From contig JASLNU010000113.1 in NCBI GenBank assembly GCA_030745835.1, positions 1 through 64,000 of the forward strand: a DNA stretch of 64,000 nucleotides. The letters are read 5' to 3'. The notes beneath the pieces were generated by a model. That model had not been told where the DNA came from. It searched no databases and was given only the letters and a program-made list of their open reading frames with translations. Origin of the DNA: GCA-2687515 sp002687515 (GTDB lineage: Bacteria > Pseudomonadota > Alphaproteobacteria > Rhodospirillales > UBA2165). Below, in pieces: positions 9,006 to 18,991 of the stretch (position 1 is its first letter; every line of letters begins with the position of its first letter). The translations under genes were made by a program, and so were the position numbers.

Positions 9006-9965
9006 ATGAAGCTTTTATTTGTCACATCGACGCGGGTCGGCGACGCTATTTTATCGACCGGGCTATTGCATCACGTAATCGAAAGCAACCAGGATGCTAA
9101 AATCACGGTGGCATGCGGGCCGGCGGCGGCGCCGTTGTTCGAAGCGGTTCCGGGTCTGGAGCGGATTATTGTTCTCGACAAAATGCTGATGTCGCTGCAT
9201 TGGCTGCGCCTGTGGCTCTTATGCGCCGGGCGGTTCTGGGATCTGGTCATCGATCTTCGCAACGCGCCGGTGACCTATCTGCTTGCCCGGCGGCAGAGGC
9301 GCGGCATGCCGCGCGACGGTTCCGACCAGCGGCGCGTCGAGCGCATGACCCGCGTATTGGGATTGGACCATACGCCGGCGCCCAATTTGTGGACGGCCGA
9401 TACGCACAGGGAATTCGCCTTGGCCGCGATCCCGGGTGGCGGTCCGGTGCTGGCCGTCGGTCCGACCGCCAATTGGCGGGCAAAAACCTGGCGGCCGGAA
9501 AACTTTGCCGCGTTGATCGAACGCCTGACCGAACCGGGCGGCATATTGCCAGATGCCCGCGTCGCCGTATTCGGGCGCGACGACGAACGCCCGATGGCGC
9601 TGCGCCTGATAAGCGCCATACCAGAGGCGCGGCGCATCGATCTGGTCGGCAAGCTGGACCTTTTAACCGCCTATGCCTGTCTCGAGCGGTGCCGGTTTTA
9701 TGTCGGCAACGATTCCGGCCTGATGCATCTTGCCGCGGCATCCGGCGTACCAACCCTGGGCTTGTTCGGCCCGACACAGGAATCGCTGTATGCGCCGTGG
9801 GGAACGCACACCGGCATCGTCCGCACAAAAACACCCTATGCCGAGATATTTCCAGACGAATTCGACCACCGGACATCTGATTCGCTGATGGACAGTCTGA
9901 CCGTCGATATGGTGGAAGAGGGCGCCCGCGATTTGTGGCAACGTTGCCAGGAAGCCGCCGAATGA
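9006..9965 (+). CDS. Glycosyltransferase family 9 (heptosyltransferase-like)
   Basis: A 319-aa GT9 protein like ADP-heptose:LPS heptosyltransferases (WaaF/WaaC/RfaQ). Visible features are the N-terminal RVGDAILSTGLLHHV segment and the C-terminal FYVGNDSGLMHLAAASGVP, which is the GT9 nucleotide-sugar site. The start at ATG 9006 follows the upstream stop by 10 bases and fits the family; a longer frame from 8976 overlaps the previous gene. It supports a lipopolysaccharide core role for the cluster. Its stop overlaps the next start as ATGA. Confidence 0.9.
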   Translation: MKLLFVTSTRVGDAILSTGLLHHVIESNQDAKITVACGPAAAPLFEAVPGLERIIVLDKMLMSLHWLRLWLLCAGRFWDLVIDLRNAPVTYLLARRQRRGMPRDGSDQRRVERMTRVLGLDHTPAPNLWTADTHREFALAAIPGGGPVLAVGPTANWRAKTWRPENFAALIERLTEPGGILPDARVAVFGRDDERPMALRLISAIPEARRIDLVGKLDLLTAYACLERCRFYVGNDSGLMHLAAASGVPTLGLFGPTQESLYAPWGTHTGIVRTKTPYAEIFPDEFDHRTSDSLMDSLTVDMVEEGARDLWQRCQEAAE

Positions 9966-10717
9966 GTATCCGCCTGTCAGCCGTGACCAGCGTCCACAAC
10001 GAAGAAAAGCGCCTGGCCGCTTGTCTCGAACGGGTGGCATTCGCCGATCAGATCGTCGTCGTCCTGGACCGTTGCACGGACGGATCGAGGGCCGTCGCCG
10101 AGCGCTTCGGCGCCAAGATCACCGAGGGCGCCTGGGAGGTGGAGGGCGATCGCCGCAACGCCGCCATCGAGGCCTGTGACGGCGATTGGATTCTCGAGGT
10201 CGATGCCGACGAGCATGTAACCGAGGCGTTGGCCGAGGAAATCCGAAGCGTAATTGAAACTTCCAGCCATGCCTGGCACGAAATACCGGTGGACAATTTC
10301 ATCGGCGCCCGCCGCGTCCGGCACGGCTGGGGCGCATCCTACGGCAAGGCGGCTTATCCCGGGCTGTTCCGCAAAGGCGCCAAGCGATGGGGCCGCCAAA
10401 GGGTTCATCCCCGGCTGGAATGGAGCGGAGCCAAGGGCCCGATGCTGCGGGGCCGGGTGAACCATTATGTCGACCGGAATGTTTCCGACATGATCCGGCG
10501 GCTCGACGCCTACACTTCGGCGCGGGCCAAGGATATGCGCGAATCCGGCGAAATCGGAAGTGCCGTTAATAATGTGCGGCGGCTGTTTTCGCGCTTCATC
10601 AAATGCTATATCGGGCGCAAGGGTTATAAAGAGGGCGGATACGGCTTGTTGATCGCGCTCTTTGCCGGGCTTTACCCGATCGTCTCCCACATCAAGGCTA
10701 AGCTTGAAGACGACTAA
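9962..10717 (+). CDS. Glycosyltransferase family 2 (WaaE/KdtX-like)
   Basis: A 251-aa GT-A fold enzyme. The N-terminus (VTSVHNEEKRLAACL) and the DxD-like motif in LEVDADEHV place it with GT2 enzymes of the LPS core WaaE/KdtX type. The C-terminus holds a hydrophobic stretch (YGLLIALFAGLYPIV) that may associate with the membrane. ATG 9962 overlaps the GT9 stop by 4 bases, and its own stop shares one base (TAATG) with the following start, so the cluster is translationally coupled. Confidence 0.88.
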   Translation: MSIRLSAVTSVHNEEKRLAACLERVAFADQIVVVLDRCTDGSRAVAERFGAKITEGAWEVEGDRRNAAIEACDGDWILEVDADEHVTEALAEEIRSVIETSSHAWHEIPVDNFIGARRVRHGWGASYGKAAYPGLFRKGAKRWGRQRVHPRLEWSGAKGPMLRGRVNHYVDRNVSDMIRRLDAYTSARAKDMRESGEIGSAVNNVRRLFSRFIKCYIGRKGYKEGGYGLLIALFAGLYPIVSHIKAKLEDD

Positions 10718-11757
10718 TGTGTGCGCGGATCGTCCTTGCCGATGACGGCATAGAATTCGACGGCGAAAGCCCGATGCGGGGCCCCCTCGGCGGGGTCGAA
10801 AGTTCGGTGGTCAACCTGACGCGCGCCCTAGCGGAGCGCGGCCATGAGGTGCTGGTCCGCAACAAGTGCCGGCGCGCGCGCCTCATCGACGACGTCGATT
10901 GGGCGCCGATCGAGAGCGGCATGCCGGAAAGCGCCGATCTTTATATCGCCAACCGCGGCGATAAGCTGTTGCCGCTGATGCCGGGCGCGCGGCGCACGGT
11001 TTTCTGGATACACAACCCGGCCCGATACTTGCTGAAATGGCGGTATCTCTCCAAGCTTTGGCGGGTTAGGCCGGCGATCATCTTTATCGGCGACTACCAC
11101 GCGAGCACCTATCCCAAATGGGCGCCGTCCGGCGAACGGGTGGTGATACCTTACGGCATCGCGCCGGAATTTTCAGATATCACGCCCTTGGACGCGCCGC
11201 CGCCACGGCGCGCCATATTCACATCCAACCCGCTGCGTTCGCTCGATTGGCTGCTCAGGCTTTGGTCCGATCGAATCCGGCCATCGGCGCCGGATGCGGA
11301 ATTGCACCTCTATTGCGGCGCCGCGACCTATGGCTCGGTGGGATCGGAAAAAGCGCGCGAGATGGAGCAAGTTCTTGATATTGCGCGTTCTTTGCGGCAT
11401 GAGGGCGTGGTTCTGAACGAACCGGTGGCGAAACAGAGATTGATAGAAGAATTCAGGAACGCCCGCGCCATGCTCTATCGGGGAGACGTCAATGAAACAT
11501 TCTGCCTGGCCGTCGGCGAGGCGCAGGCCGCTGGGGTGCCGGCGGTGGTTCAGCGCATCGGATCGGTGGTCGAACGGGTTATCGATGGCGAGACCGGCGC
11601 CGTGACCGATGACGACCAGTCCTTTGCGGAAGCGGCGGTTAAGATACTGACCGACGATGCATATTGGCGCCGTTGCCACATTGCCGCGCTGCAAAAACAA
11701 AATAGTTGGGGATGGGCGGATGCCGCTCAACGCTTCGAAAGGCTGATCCCGGAATGA
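10717..11757 (+). CDS. Glycosyltransferase, GT4-like
   Basis: A 346-aa GT-B glycosyltransferase. The N-terminus resembles the first gene of the cluster (FDG...GPLGGVESSVVNL). The C-terminal half has ETFCLAVGEAQAAGVPAVV, the typical donor-binding ExxxxxxxE pattern. It begins within the TAA stop of the GT2 gene (TAATG) and ends with an ATGA overlap with the next gene. The sugar transferred is unknown. Confidence 0.86.
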   Translation: MCARIVLADDGIEFDGESPMRGPLGGVESSVVNLTRALAERGHEVLVRNKCRRARLIDDVDWAPIESGMPESADLYIANRGDKLLPLMPGARRTVFWIHNPARYLLKWRYLSKLWRVRPAIIFIGDYHASTYPKWAPSGERVVIPYGIAPEFSDITPLDAPPPRRAIFTSNPLRSLDWLLRLWSDRIRPSAPDAELHLYCGAATYGSVGSEKAREMEQVLDIARSLRHEGVVLNEPVAKQRLIEEFRNARAMLYRGDVNETFCLAVGEAQAAGVPAVVQRIGSVVERVIDGETGAVTDDDQSFAEAAVKILTDDAYWRRCHIAALQKQNSWGWADAAQRFERLIPE

Positions 11758-12776
11758 AGATTCTTCAGGCGATCGCCGGCGCCGAATATGGCGGCGCGGA
11801 AGCCTTTTTCACCAGGCTGTCGATCGCCTTTCAGCGCGCCGGTTTAACCCAGCGGATCGTCATGCGCCGACATGAGGGCAGGGCGCGGGCGTTGACCGCC
11901 GCCAGCATCGCCCCGGTGCAAGTTCGCTTTGGCGGAAAACTGGATATTGCCAGCCGCCTTGCCCTGCGCCGCCAGATTGCCGAGTTCCAGCCGGATATCG
12001 TCCTCAGCTGGATGAACCGCGCCACATCCTTCTGTCCCGCCGGAAATTTTGTCCATGTCGGCCGGCTGGGCGGCTACTACGACATCAAGTATTACCGGAA
12101 ATGCGATCACCTGATCGCCAATACCTCGGATATCGCCGATTACCTCAAGAATAGCGGCTGGAACGAGGATCGCGTCCACCACCTGCCGAATTTCGTCGGC
12201 GGGGAACAGGCGGCGCCCGCCCCGCGGCAGAAATTCTATACGCCCGATACCGCACCGCTTATCCTCGCCCTAGGCAGGTTGCACGAGAACAAGGCGTTTG
12301 ATGTCCTTTTGAAAGCCATGGCGCGGGTGCCCAATGTTTATCTTTGGATCGCTGGCGAGGGGCCGCTACGCAAGCAGCTTGAAGAACAGGCGGAAGTATT
12401 GGGCATCAAGCCCAGGGTCCGGTTCCTTGGATGGCGCGACGATGCAGCGGCTTTGTTTGCGGCGGCTGATATATTTGTTTGCCCTTCTCGTCACGAACCG
12501 CTCGGCAACGTGGTCATCGAAGCCTGGGCGCACGGCATACCGGTGATCGCCGCCGACAGCATCGGCCCCGGAACCCTTATCCAGCAGGGTGACAACGGTA
12601 TATTGTTTCCCATCGACGACGCAGTCACCCTGGCGAATTACATCAAACGCCTGATTAAGGATGACGATTTGCGGAGGACCGTTTCGGCGAACGGGATGGC
12701 CAGATATGAAGAGGAATTTACCGAACATATTGTGGTCGGAAAATATGTCGAATTCTTTGAACAATTGTTGAAATGA
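11754..12776 (+). CDS. Glycosyltransferase family 4
   Basis: A 340-aa GT4 enzyme with clear landmarks: an N-terminal GGAEAFFTRL segment, a central ILALGRLHENKAFDVLL block and a C-terminal PSRHEPLGNVVIEAWAHGIPV donor site with both conserved Glu residues. ATG 11754 overlaps the previous stop by 4 bases; the longer frame from 11706 lies inside the previous gene. It is the last glycosyltransferase before the asparagine synthase gene. Confidence 0.9.
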   Translation: MKILQAIAGAEYGGAEAFFTRLSIAFQRAGLTQRIVMRRHEGRARALTAASIAPVQVRFGGKLDIASRLALRRQIAEFQPDIVLSWMNRATSFCPAGNFVHVGRLGGYYDIKYYRKCDHLIANTSDIADYLKNSGWNEDRVHHLPNFVGGEQAAPAPRQKFYTPDTAPLILALGRLHENKAFDVLLKAMARVPNVYLWIAGEGPLRKQLEEQAEVLGIKPRVRFLGWRDDAAALFAAADIFVCPSRHEPLGNVVIEAWAHGIPVIAADSIGPGTLIQQGDNGILFPIDDAVTLANYIKRLIKDDDLRRTVSANGMARYEEEFTEHIVVGKYVEFFEQLLK

Positions 12777-12777
12777 T

Positions 12778-14553
12778 ATGTGTGGGATTGCGGGCGTCAT
12801 ATTGAAGTCAGGGGGCGCCGATCCCGAAATCTTGGACCGGTTGACACGGGCGCTCGCCCATCGGGGACCGGACGGTACCGGTACATTCGCCGACGGCGGC
12901 AACGGCTTGGTTCACACCCGGCTCGTCATCATCGATCTTGAAACCGGCGATCAGCCCCTTACCGATGATGCCGGCAGTCAGCTGATCGTCAATGGCGAGA
13001 TCTATAACTTCGTCGAATTAAAGCAGGAAATAGGGCTGGATCAATTCAAGACCAAGTCCGATTGCGAAGTAGTTTTGCCTCTAATGCGCCGCGACGGCGC
13101 CGGGTTCGGCCCCAGCCTTCGCGGCATGTATGCCGTGGCCGCAACACAGCAGAACGGCAAGCCAACCTATCTGGCGCGCGATCCCTTCGGCATCAAACCG
13201 CTTTATTATATGGAGGATTCGCGGGGGCTGTATTTTTCGTCGGAGCCCAAAGCCATGTTCGCCGCTGGCCTCGGCACGCCGCAACTGGATAACGAACGGC
13301 GCGATGAATTTCTGCAAATACAATTCACCAGCGGCGCTGAAACCATTTACCGTGGCGTACGCCGGGTTCTGCCCGGCGAAACCCTGACCGTGGAAGAGGG
13401 CCGCGTTACCGCGCGCGCGCACTTGCATGCCCTGCCGCCGGGCGGGCCGGAGAATATTTCAGAGAGCGAGGCGATCAAGCGTGTCGGCGATGCATTGATG
13501 GATAGCGTCCGCGTGCATCAGCGATCGGACGTGCCTTACGGCATGTTCCTGTCCGGCGGTATTGATTCCTCCGTCATTCTCGCATGTATGAGGGAATTGA
13601 ACGATCGCCCGGTCGAGGCATTTACGGTCGGATTTTCCGGCACCGGTGTTTCCGACGAGCGTGCCCACGCGCAAGTGGTCGCCCGCGCCGCCGGCGCCAA
13701 CTTCCATCCCGTGGAGTTTTCCGAAGACGACTTTTGGTCGCTTTTGCCGTCGGTTGTTGCCGCCTTCGACGACCCAATTGCCGATTATGCGATTCTGCCC
13801 ACATTCAAGCTCGGTATGACCTTGGCTGAGCATGGGCTCAAAGTGGTGCTCAGCGGCGAGGGCGGCGACGAGATGTTCGCCGGTTATGGCCGTTACCGGC
13901 GCCTGCTGCGGCCATGGTGGCTCGGCGGCCGGCCGATGCGCCAGCGCGGTATTCTGGAGGGGCTGAACTTGCTGCGCGCGCAGCCGGTTGACTGGCGCGC
14001 CGGCATCCGGAAAACCGAAGACGCGGTTTCGCTGCCGGGCCGATCGAAGCTGCAGATCGCTCAGGCCGTCGATTGCGCCGATTGGCTGCCCCACGATTTA
14101 CTGCTGAAGCTGGACCGATGCCTGATGGCGCATGGCGTCGAGGGCCGGACGCCGATGCTCGATCCCGTCGTCGCTTCCGTCGCATCAACCTTGCCGGACC
14201 GGTTGAAAGTGCGCGGCCGCCAGGGAAAATACGTTCTCAGAAAATGGCTGGATCAAAACCTGCCCGAAGCGGAACCCTTTGCCCGCAAACGTGGCTTCAC
14301 GGTTCCGGTGGCCGAATGGATCGGTAAAAACGGGCGCCGTATCGGCGAATTGGTGGTGGCGGCCGAATGCATCGGCGAGCTGTGCGATCCTGGTCGGGTG
14401 GTGGAACTATTCGCCGGGCTCGAAGGGAACATCGCCCGCCATCACGGCCAGGCGGCATGGATATTGTTGTTTTACGCCCTTTGGCACCGGGTTCATATTG
14501 ACGGCGCGCTTGCCGAGGGCGACACATTCGATGTTTTGTCGGCCGCGGTTTGA
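12778..14553 (+). CDS. asnB: Asparagine synthase (glutamine-hydrolysing), cluster-associated
   Basis: A 591-aa class II amidotransferase. Cys2 after the initiator Met (MCGIAG) is the glutaminase nucleophile. The synthetase domain has the PP-loop LSGGIDSSV (about residue 258) and a later GEGGDEMFAGY motif. It starts 1 base after the preceding glycosyltransferase stop, which suggests a job in the glycan cluster, such as amidating a sugar or peptide carboxylate, rather than only making asparagine. AsnB-like genes are often found in polysaccharide loci. The acceptor is unknown. Confidence 0.9.
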   Translation: MCGIAGVILKSGGADPEILDRLTRALAHRGPDGTGTFADGGNGLVHTRLVIIDLETGDQPLTDDAGSQLIVNGEIYNFVELKQEIGLDQFKTKSDCEVVLPLMRRDGAGFGPSLRGMYAVAATQQNGKPTYLARDPFGIKPLYYMEDSRGLYFSSEPKAMFAAGLGTPQLDNERRDEFLQIQFTSGAETIYRGVRRVLPGETLTVEEGRVTARAHLHALPPGGPENISESEAIKRVGDALMDSVRVHQRSDVPYGMFLSGGIDSSVILACMRELNDRPVEAFTVGFSGTGVSDERAHAQVVARAAGANFHPVEFSEDDFWSLLPSVVAAFDDPIADYAILPTFKLGMTLAEHGLKVVLSGEGGDEMFAGYGRYRRLLRPWWLGGRPMRQRGILEGLNLLRAQPVDWRAGIRKTEDAVSLPGRSKLQIAQAVDCADWLPHDLLLKLDRCLMAHGVEGRTPMLDPVVASVASTLPDRLKVRGRQGKYVLRKWLDQNLPEAEPFARKRGFTVPVAEWIGKNGRRIGELVVAAECIGELCDPGRVVELFAGLEGNIARHHGQAAWILLFYALWHRVHIDGALAEGDTFDVLSAAV

Positions 14554-14594
14554 AGCGGCTTCTAATCTAGATTGATGTTTCGGGGAGAATAATA

Positions 14595-15818
14595 TTGGCC
14601 GGCCCACTTGCAGGAATTCGCGTTCTCGACCTTTCCCGGGTCATGGCCGGGCCATGGTGTACACAATTATTGGCCGATCTCGGCGCCGAGGTGGTCAAGA
14701 TCGAACGGCGCGAGGGTGGTGATGATACGCGCCACTGGGGGCCGCCTTGGCTTAAAGACACCGACGACAATGATACAAACGAAGCCGCCTATTACCTGTC
14801 GGCCAACCGCGGCAAGCATTCGCTAACCTTGGATATCGCGACCGATGAGGGGCGGCGGATCGTCCGCGATCTGGCCGCCAAATCCGATATCTTTATCGAG
14901 AATTTCAAAGTTGGCGATCTCGCCGAAAAGGGTCTTGGTTACGATGATCTTTGCGCGGTTAATCCGGGCATCATCTATTGTTCGATCACCGGCTTCGGCC
15001 AGACCGGGCCGCGCGCCAGCCAGGCCGGCTACGATTACCTCATTCAAGGCATGGGCGGGCTGATGAGCATCACCGGAGTGGCCGATGGCGAGCCGGGCGC
15101 AGGGCCGCAACGGGTCGGGCTGGCGGTGTCGGATCTGACCACCGGCATGTATTCGGCAATTGGCATCCTGGCGGCCCTCAACCACCGGGAAAAAACCGGC
15201 GAGGGGCAGTATATCGACCTGGCGCTGCTGGATACGCAGGTCGGCTGGCTCGCCAACCAGGCGCAGAACTATTTCACCAGCGGCGTTTGCCCGGGGCGTA
15301 CCGGCGCCTGGCACCCCAACGTGGCGCCCTATCAGCCGTTTAAAACCAAGGACGGATATGTGATCATCGCCATCGGCAATGACGGCCAGTTCCGCCGCTT
15401 CTGCGTTCATATCGGCGTTGAGGAACTGGCCGACGATGCGCGCTTCCAATCCAATTCCGCACGCGTCCAGAACCGCGCCGCCCTCGCCGAGATTATGGAG
15501 GGCTATATCAGCGAACGCGATAGCCGCGAATGGATGGAGGAATTACCCAAAATCGCGGTTCCGTGCGGGCCCATCAACTCGATCTATCAGGTGTTCGAGG
15601 AACCCCAGGTGGCGGCGCGGGGAATGAAGAGCGAGGTGCCGCATCCGTTGGCCGGATCGATGTCGATTGTCGGCAACCCGCTGAAATTTTCCATAACCGA
15701 TATTGAATACCTGAAGGCGCCGCCCACCTTGGGCGAGGACAGCGATGACGTTCTCGGGCGTATTCTTGGCAAAAGCCCGGAAGAAATCGAGAAACTGCGC
15801 AAGTCGGAAATCATCTGA
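14595..15818 (+). CDS. CaiB/BaiF (class III) CoA-transferase
   Basis: A 407-aa family III CoA-transferase, which moves CoA between carboxylic acids without a ping-pong free acyl-CoA pool. The N-terminus (GIRVLDLSRVMAGPW) and the AVSDLTTGMY segment, whose Asp (about residue 180) aligns with the catalytic Asp169 of formyl-CoA transferase, are diagnostic. The start is TTG at 14595 with GGGGAGA about 9 bases upstream; no ATG fits. The substrate is unknown. The next gene, a molybdenum hydroxylase, is co-oriented about 100 bp downstream. Confidence 0.92.
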   Translation: MAGPLAGIRVLDLSRVMAGPWCTQLLADLGAEVVKIERREGGDDTRHWGPPWLKDTDDNDTNEAAYYLSANRGKHSLTLDIATDEGRRIVRDLAAKSDIFIENFKVGDLAEKGLGYDDLCAVNPGIIYCSITGFGQTGPRASQAGYDYLIQGMGGLMSITGVADGEPGAGPQRVGLAVSDLTTGMYSAIGILAALNHREKTGEGQYIDLALLDTQVGWLANQAQNYFTSGVCPGRTGAWHPNVAPYQPFKTKDGYVIIAIGNDGQFRRFCVHIGVEELADDARFQSNSARVQNRAALAEIMEGYISERDSREWMEELPKIAVPCGPINSIYQVFEEPQVAARGMKSEVPHPLAGSMSIVGNPLKFSITDIEYLKAPPTLGEDSDDVLGRILGKSPEEIEKLRKSEII

Positions 15819-15915
15819 GGTTTGAAAACGAGTTGTCTGACCCTTCGGGCGACTTTACATATTCAACGCCTAAGAGCGGGGCTTTGAATGATGCTCTGAA
15901 CCAGGGAGAAGTAAG

Positions 15916-18240
15916 GTGCGTTTTGCAGTTGGCCAGCCGGTCCCAAGGACCGAAGACCCGCGCCTGTTGACCGGCAATGGCCGTTACACGGACGATTTCA
16001 ATCTGCCGTTTCAGGCGCATGCCTATTTCCTGAGATCACCCCACGCCCACGCCGAAATCCGCGGTATCGATAGTTCCGCGGCCGAGGCCATGCCCGGCGT
16101 CGTCGCCGTTCTGACCGGCGAGGATTATGAGAATGACGGCATCGGCGAGATCACCGGCGGATCGCCGCGCCAGCGGCGCGACGGCTCGGTCATGTACCGC
16201 CCGCCGCGCCCGGCGCTGACCCGGGACCGCGCCCGCCATGTCGGCCAGGCCGTCGTCATGGTCATCGCCGACAGTCTTGCCGAGGCCAAGGATGCGGCAG
16301 AAGCCATCGTTATCGATTATGGCGAACTGCCGTTCAATGTGGACACCGAGGCCGCCAACAAACCGGACGCACCGACCATTTGGGAGGATTGCGCCGACAA
16401 CGAATCCTTCTATTTCGATGCCGGCGACCGGGAAGCGACGGAAGCCGCAATTGCCGGGGCCAAGCATGTGGTCCGCCAGAAATTTATCATCAACCGGGTT
16501 ACCGCCAATACCTTGGAGCCGCGCGGCGCGCTCGGCGATTACAATCCGGGCGAAGACCGCTACACCATCCATGTCGGGCACCAGCGGCCCTATGCGTGGC
16601 GCACCAATCTCGCGAAAAACGTATTCCGCGTCGCCGAAAACCAGATCACCCTGATTACCGGAGACGTCGGCGGCTCGTTCGGCATGAAAGGCGCCATCTA
16701 TCCCGAGGTCGCCTTGGTCGGCTGGGCGTCGAAACGCGTCGGACGGCCGGTGAAATGGAGTTGCGAGCGTAGCGAGGGCCTGATGGCCGACGATCACGCC
16801 CGCGACAACGTGACCGAAGCCGAATTGGCTTTGGACGAGGATGGCAAGTTCCTGGGCCTGCGCGTCACCACCAATGCAAATCTGGGCGCTTATGTGTCGT
16901 TCCTGGGGGCCGGACCGCCGACCGGGAACACCGGCGGACTGGCTGGTCTTTACACGACGCCGGCGATCAATGTCCGGGTGTCCGGTGTCCTCTCCAATAC
17001 CTCGCCGTTATCGCCCTATCGCGGCGCCGGCAGGCCGGAAGCAGCCTATATCGTGGAACGCATGATCCAGGTGGCGGCACGTGAGTTGGACTTGGACCCG
17101 GCGGAATTGCGGCGGCGAAACTTCATTGCGCCTGACGCCATGCCGTACAAGACGCCTTTGACCTTCACCTATGATTGCGGCGAGTTTGAAGCGCTGATGG
17201 ATAAGTGCCTGGAGAATTCCGATTATCGTGGGTTCGGGGCGCGCCGCGATGAAGCGTCGGCGCGCGGCCGGGCACGCGGCATCGGCATCTCCTGCACCAT
17301 CGAACAGGCGGCGGCGCCGCAGACAGAGACGGCGGAAATCCGCTTCGATCCGTCGGGCACGGTGACGCTGCTGGTCGGGACAACACCGCACGGCCAGGGG
17401 CATGAGACCATTTACAAGCAACTGGTCTGTGAAAAACTGGGTTTGGCGCCGGAAGATATTCGGGTGGTCGAGGGCGACACCGACAAGGTGACCTTCGGTA
17501 CCGGCACCGGCGGCTCGCGCTCGGCATCGATCGGCACATCGGCGGTGTTCGAGGCGGTCGGCAAGGTCGTCGAAAAGGGCCGTAAAATCGCCGCCCATAT
17601 GCTGGAAGCCGCCGAAGCGGATATCGAGTTCGAAGACGGCGCCTTCGCCGTTTCGGGTACCGACAAACGGGTCGCCTTTGTCGAGGTGGCGAAAACATCA
17701 TTCCAGTCGGCGCAACTGCCCGAAGGGGTGGAGCCGGGGCTGTATGAGATCGCAACATACGATCCGAAGAAAGCCAATTTCCCCAACGGGTGCCATATCT
17801 GCGAGGTTGAGGTGGAGCCGGAAACCGGCACCATCGAGATTGCCCGTTACACCGTCGTCGATGATGTCGGGTATGAATTGAACCCCTTGCTGGTCAAGGG
17901 TCAGATCATGGGCGGCGTCACCCAGGGCGCCGGCCAGATCCTTATGGAAAACATCGTTTACGATAATGACAGCGGCCAGTTGATCAGCGGCTCCTTCTTG
18001 GATTACGCGATGCCGCGCGCCGATGATTTTTGCGCCATCGAAATCGAGGGAAGGCCGGTCCCCACCGCCACCAATCCCCTGGGCGTCAAGGGCGCCGGCG
18101 AATGCGGGACGGTCGGCGCCTTGCCGGCGGTGATGAACGCTATCAATGATGCGCTTCTCCAATTGGGTGTCGCCCACATCGACATGCCGGCGACCCCCGA
18201 GCGGGTTTGGCGGGCCATCAGGGATGCGGCTTCGCCTTAG
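15916..18240 (+). CDS. Molybdenum hydroxylase large subunit (CoxL/XdhB type), orphan
   Basis: A 774-aa molybdopterin-binding subunit of the xanthine/aldehyde/CO-dehydrogenase-like family. The N-terminal a/b hammerhead segment begins RTEDPRLLTGNGRYTDD. Mo-site motifs are GDVGGSFGMKG, YRGAGRPEAAY and TPHGQGHET, and the catalytic Glu region is GVKGAGECGTVG. The start is GTG 15916 with a GGGAGA Shine-Dalgarno sequence. No FAD (CoxM) or 2Fe-2S (CoxS) subunit gene is adjacent, so partners must come from elsewhere, possibly the 57.8-59.1 kb operon. The substrate is unknown. Confidence 0.92.
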   Translation: MRFAVGQPVPRTEDPRLLTGNGRYTDDFNLPFQAHAYFLRSPHAHAEIRGIDSSAAEAMPGVVAVLTGEDYENDGIGEITGGSPRQRRDGSVMYRPPRPALTRDRARHVGQAVVMVIADSLAEAKDAAEAIVIDYGELPFNVDTEAANKPDAPTIWEDCADNESFYFDAGDREATEAAIAGAKHVVRQKFIINRVTANTLEPRGALGDYNPGEDRYTIHVGHQRPYAWRTNLAKNVFRVAENQITLITGDVGGSFGMKGAIYPEVALVGWASKRVGRPVKWSCERSEGLMADDHARDNVTEAELALDEDGKFLGLRVTTNANLGAYVSFLGAGPPTGNTGGLAGLYTTPAINVRVSGVLSNTSPLSPYRGAGRPEAAYIVERMIQVAARELDLDPAELRRRNFIAPDAMPYKTPLTFTYDCGEFEALMDKCLENSDYRGFGARRDEASARGRARGIGISCTIEQAAAPQTETAEIRFDPSGTVTLLVGTTPHGQGHETIYKQLVCEKLGLAPEDIRVVEGDTDKVTFGTGTGGSRSASIGTSAVFEAVGKVVEKGRKIAAHMLEAAEADIEFEDGAFAVSGTDKRVAFVEVAKTSFQSAQLPEGVEPGLYEIATYDPKKANFPNGCHICEVEVEPETGTIEIARYTVVDDVGYELNPLLVKGQIMGGVTQGAGQILMENIVYDNDSGQLISGSFLDYAMPRADDFCAIEIEGRPVPTATNPLGVKGAGECGTVGALPAVMNAINDALLQLGVAHIDMPATPERVWRAIRDAASP

Positions 18241-18322
18241 TTAATCCAGCTTCTTCGGCAATCTTTTCTAGCCAGACGCGGAAAAATCTTCTAATAATGC
18301 GCGCCTTCACCGGAGCGGAATA

Positions 18323-18991
18323 ATGCTTTCGAACGACAAATTGATATTTGCCGTGCCGCGCGGCCGCATCCTCGACGATGTAATGCCGTTGATCAGGCGC
18401 GCCGGGATCGAGCCCGAGGACAGTTTTTGGGATAAGGACGCCCGTCAACTGTGCTTTTCGACCAGCGATCCGTCGCTGGACATGGTACGCGTGCGCTCGT
18501 TCGATATCGCCACCATGATTGCTTACGGCGCGGCGCATATCGGCATCGCCGGGCTCGATGTGCTGATGGAGTTCGATTCCCGCGAAATCTATGCGCCCCT
18601 CGATCTCGGCGTCGGCGCTTGCCGCATGATCGTCGCCGAGTCGGAAGAGTTTGCTCCCAGTGACGATCCGCGCCGTTGGAGCCATATCCGCATCGCCACC
18701 AAATACCCTGAATTAACACGCCGCCATTTTGCCGCCCGCGGGGTGCATGCCGAATGCGTAAAAATGAACGGCGCCATCGAGATCGCGCCGGCCATGGGGC
18801 TTTGCCAGCGCATCGTCGACCTGACCTCGACCGGCGAGACGCTCAAGGCCAATGGCTTGGTCGAGGTCGAGGAAATCGCCAAGATCACTTCGCGGCTGGC
18901 GGTCAACCGGACGGCGTTCAAAACCCGCAGCGAAGAGATCAGCGGCTGGATCGAGCGGATCCGGGAAGCGGTCGATGCCGGCGCGGATTGA
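18323..18991 (+). CDS. hisG: ATP phosphoribosyltransferase, short form
   Basis: It performs the first step of histidine synthesis, joining ATP and PRPP. At 222 aa it is the short HisG_S form, lacking the C-terminal regulatory domain, so it should need HisZ (not in this window). The N-terminus LIFAVPRGRILDDVMPLI and the PRPP-binding region EIAPAMGLCQRIVDLTSTGETLK are conserved. GGAGCGG precedes ATG 18323. Its 3' end overlaps hisD by 17 bases. Confidence 0.95.
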   Translation: MLSNDKLIFAVPRGRILDDVMPLIRRAGIEPEDSFWDKDARQLCFSTSDPSLDMVRVRSFDIATMIAYGAAHIGIAGLDVLMEFDSREIYAPLDLGVGACRMIVAESEEFAPSDDPRRWSHIRIATKYPELTRRHFAARGVHAECVKMNGAIEIAPAMGLCQRIVDLTSTGETLKANGLVEVEEIAKITSRLAVNRTAFKTRSEEISGWIERIREAVDAGAD

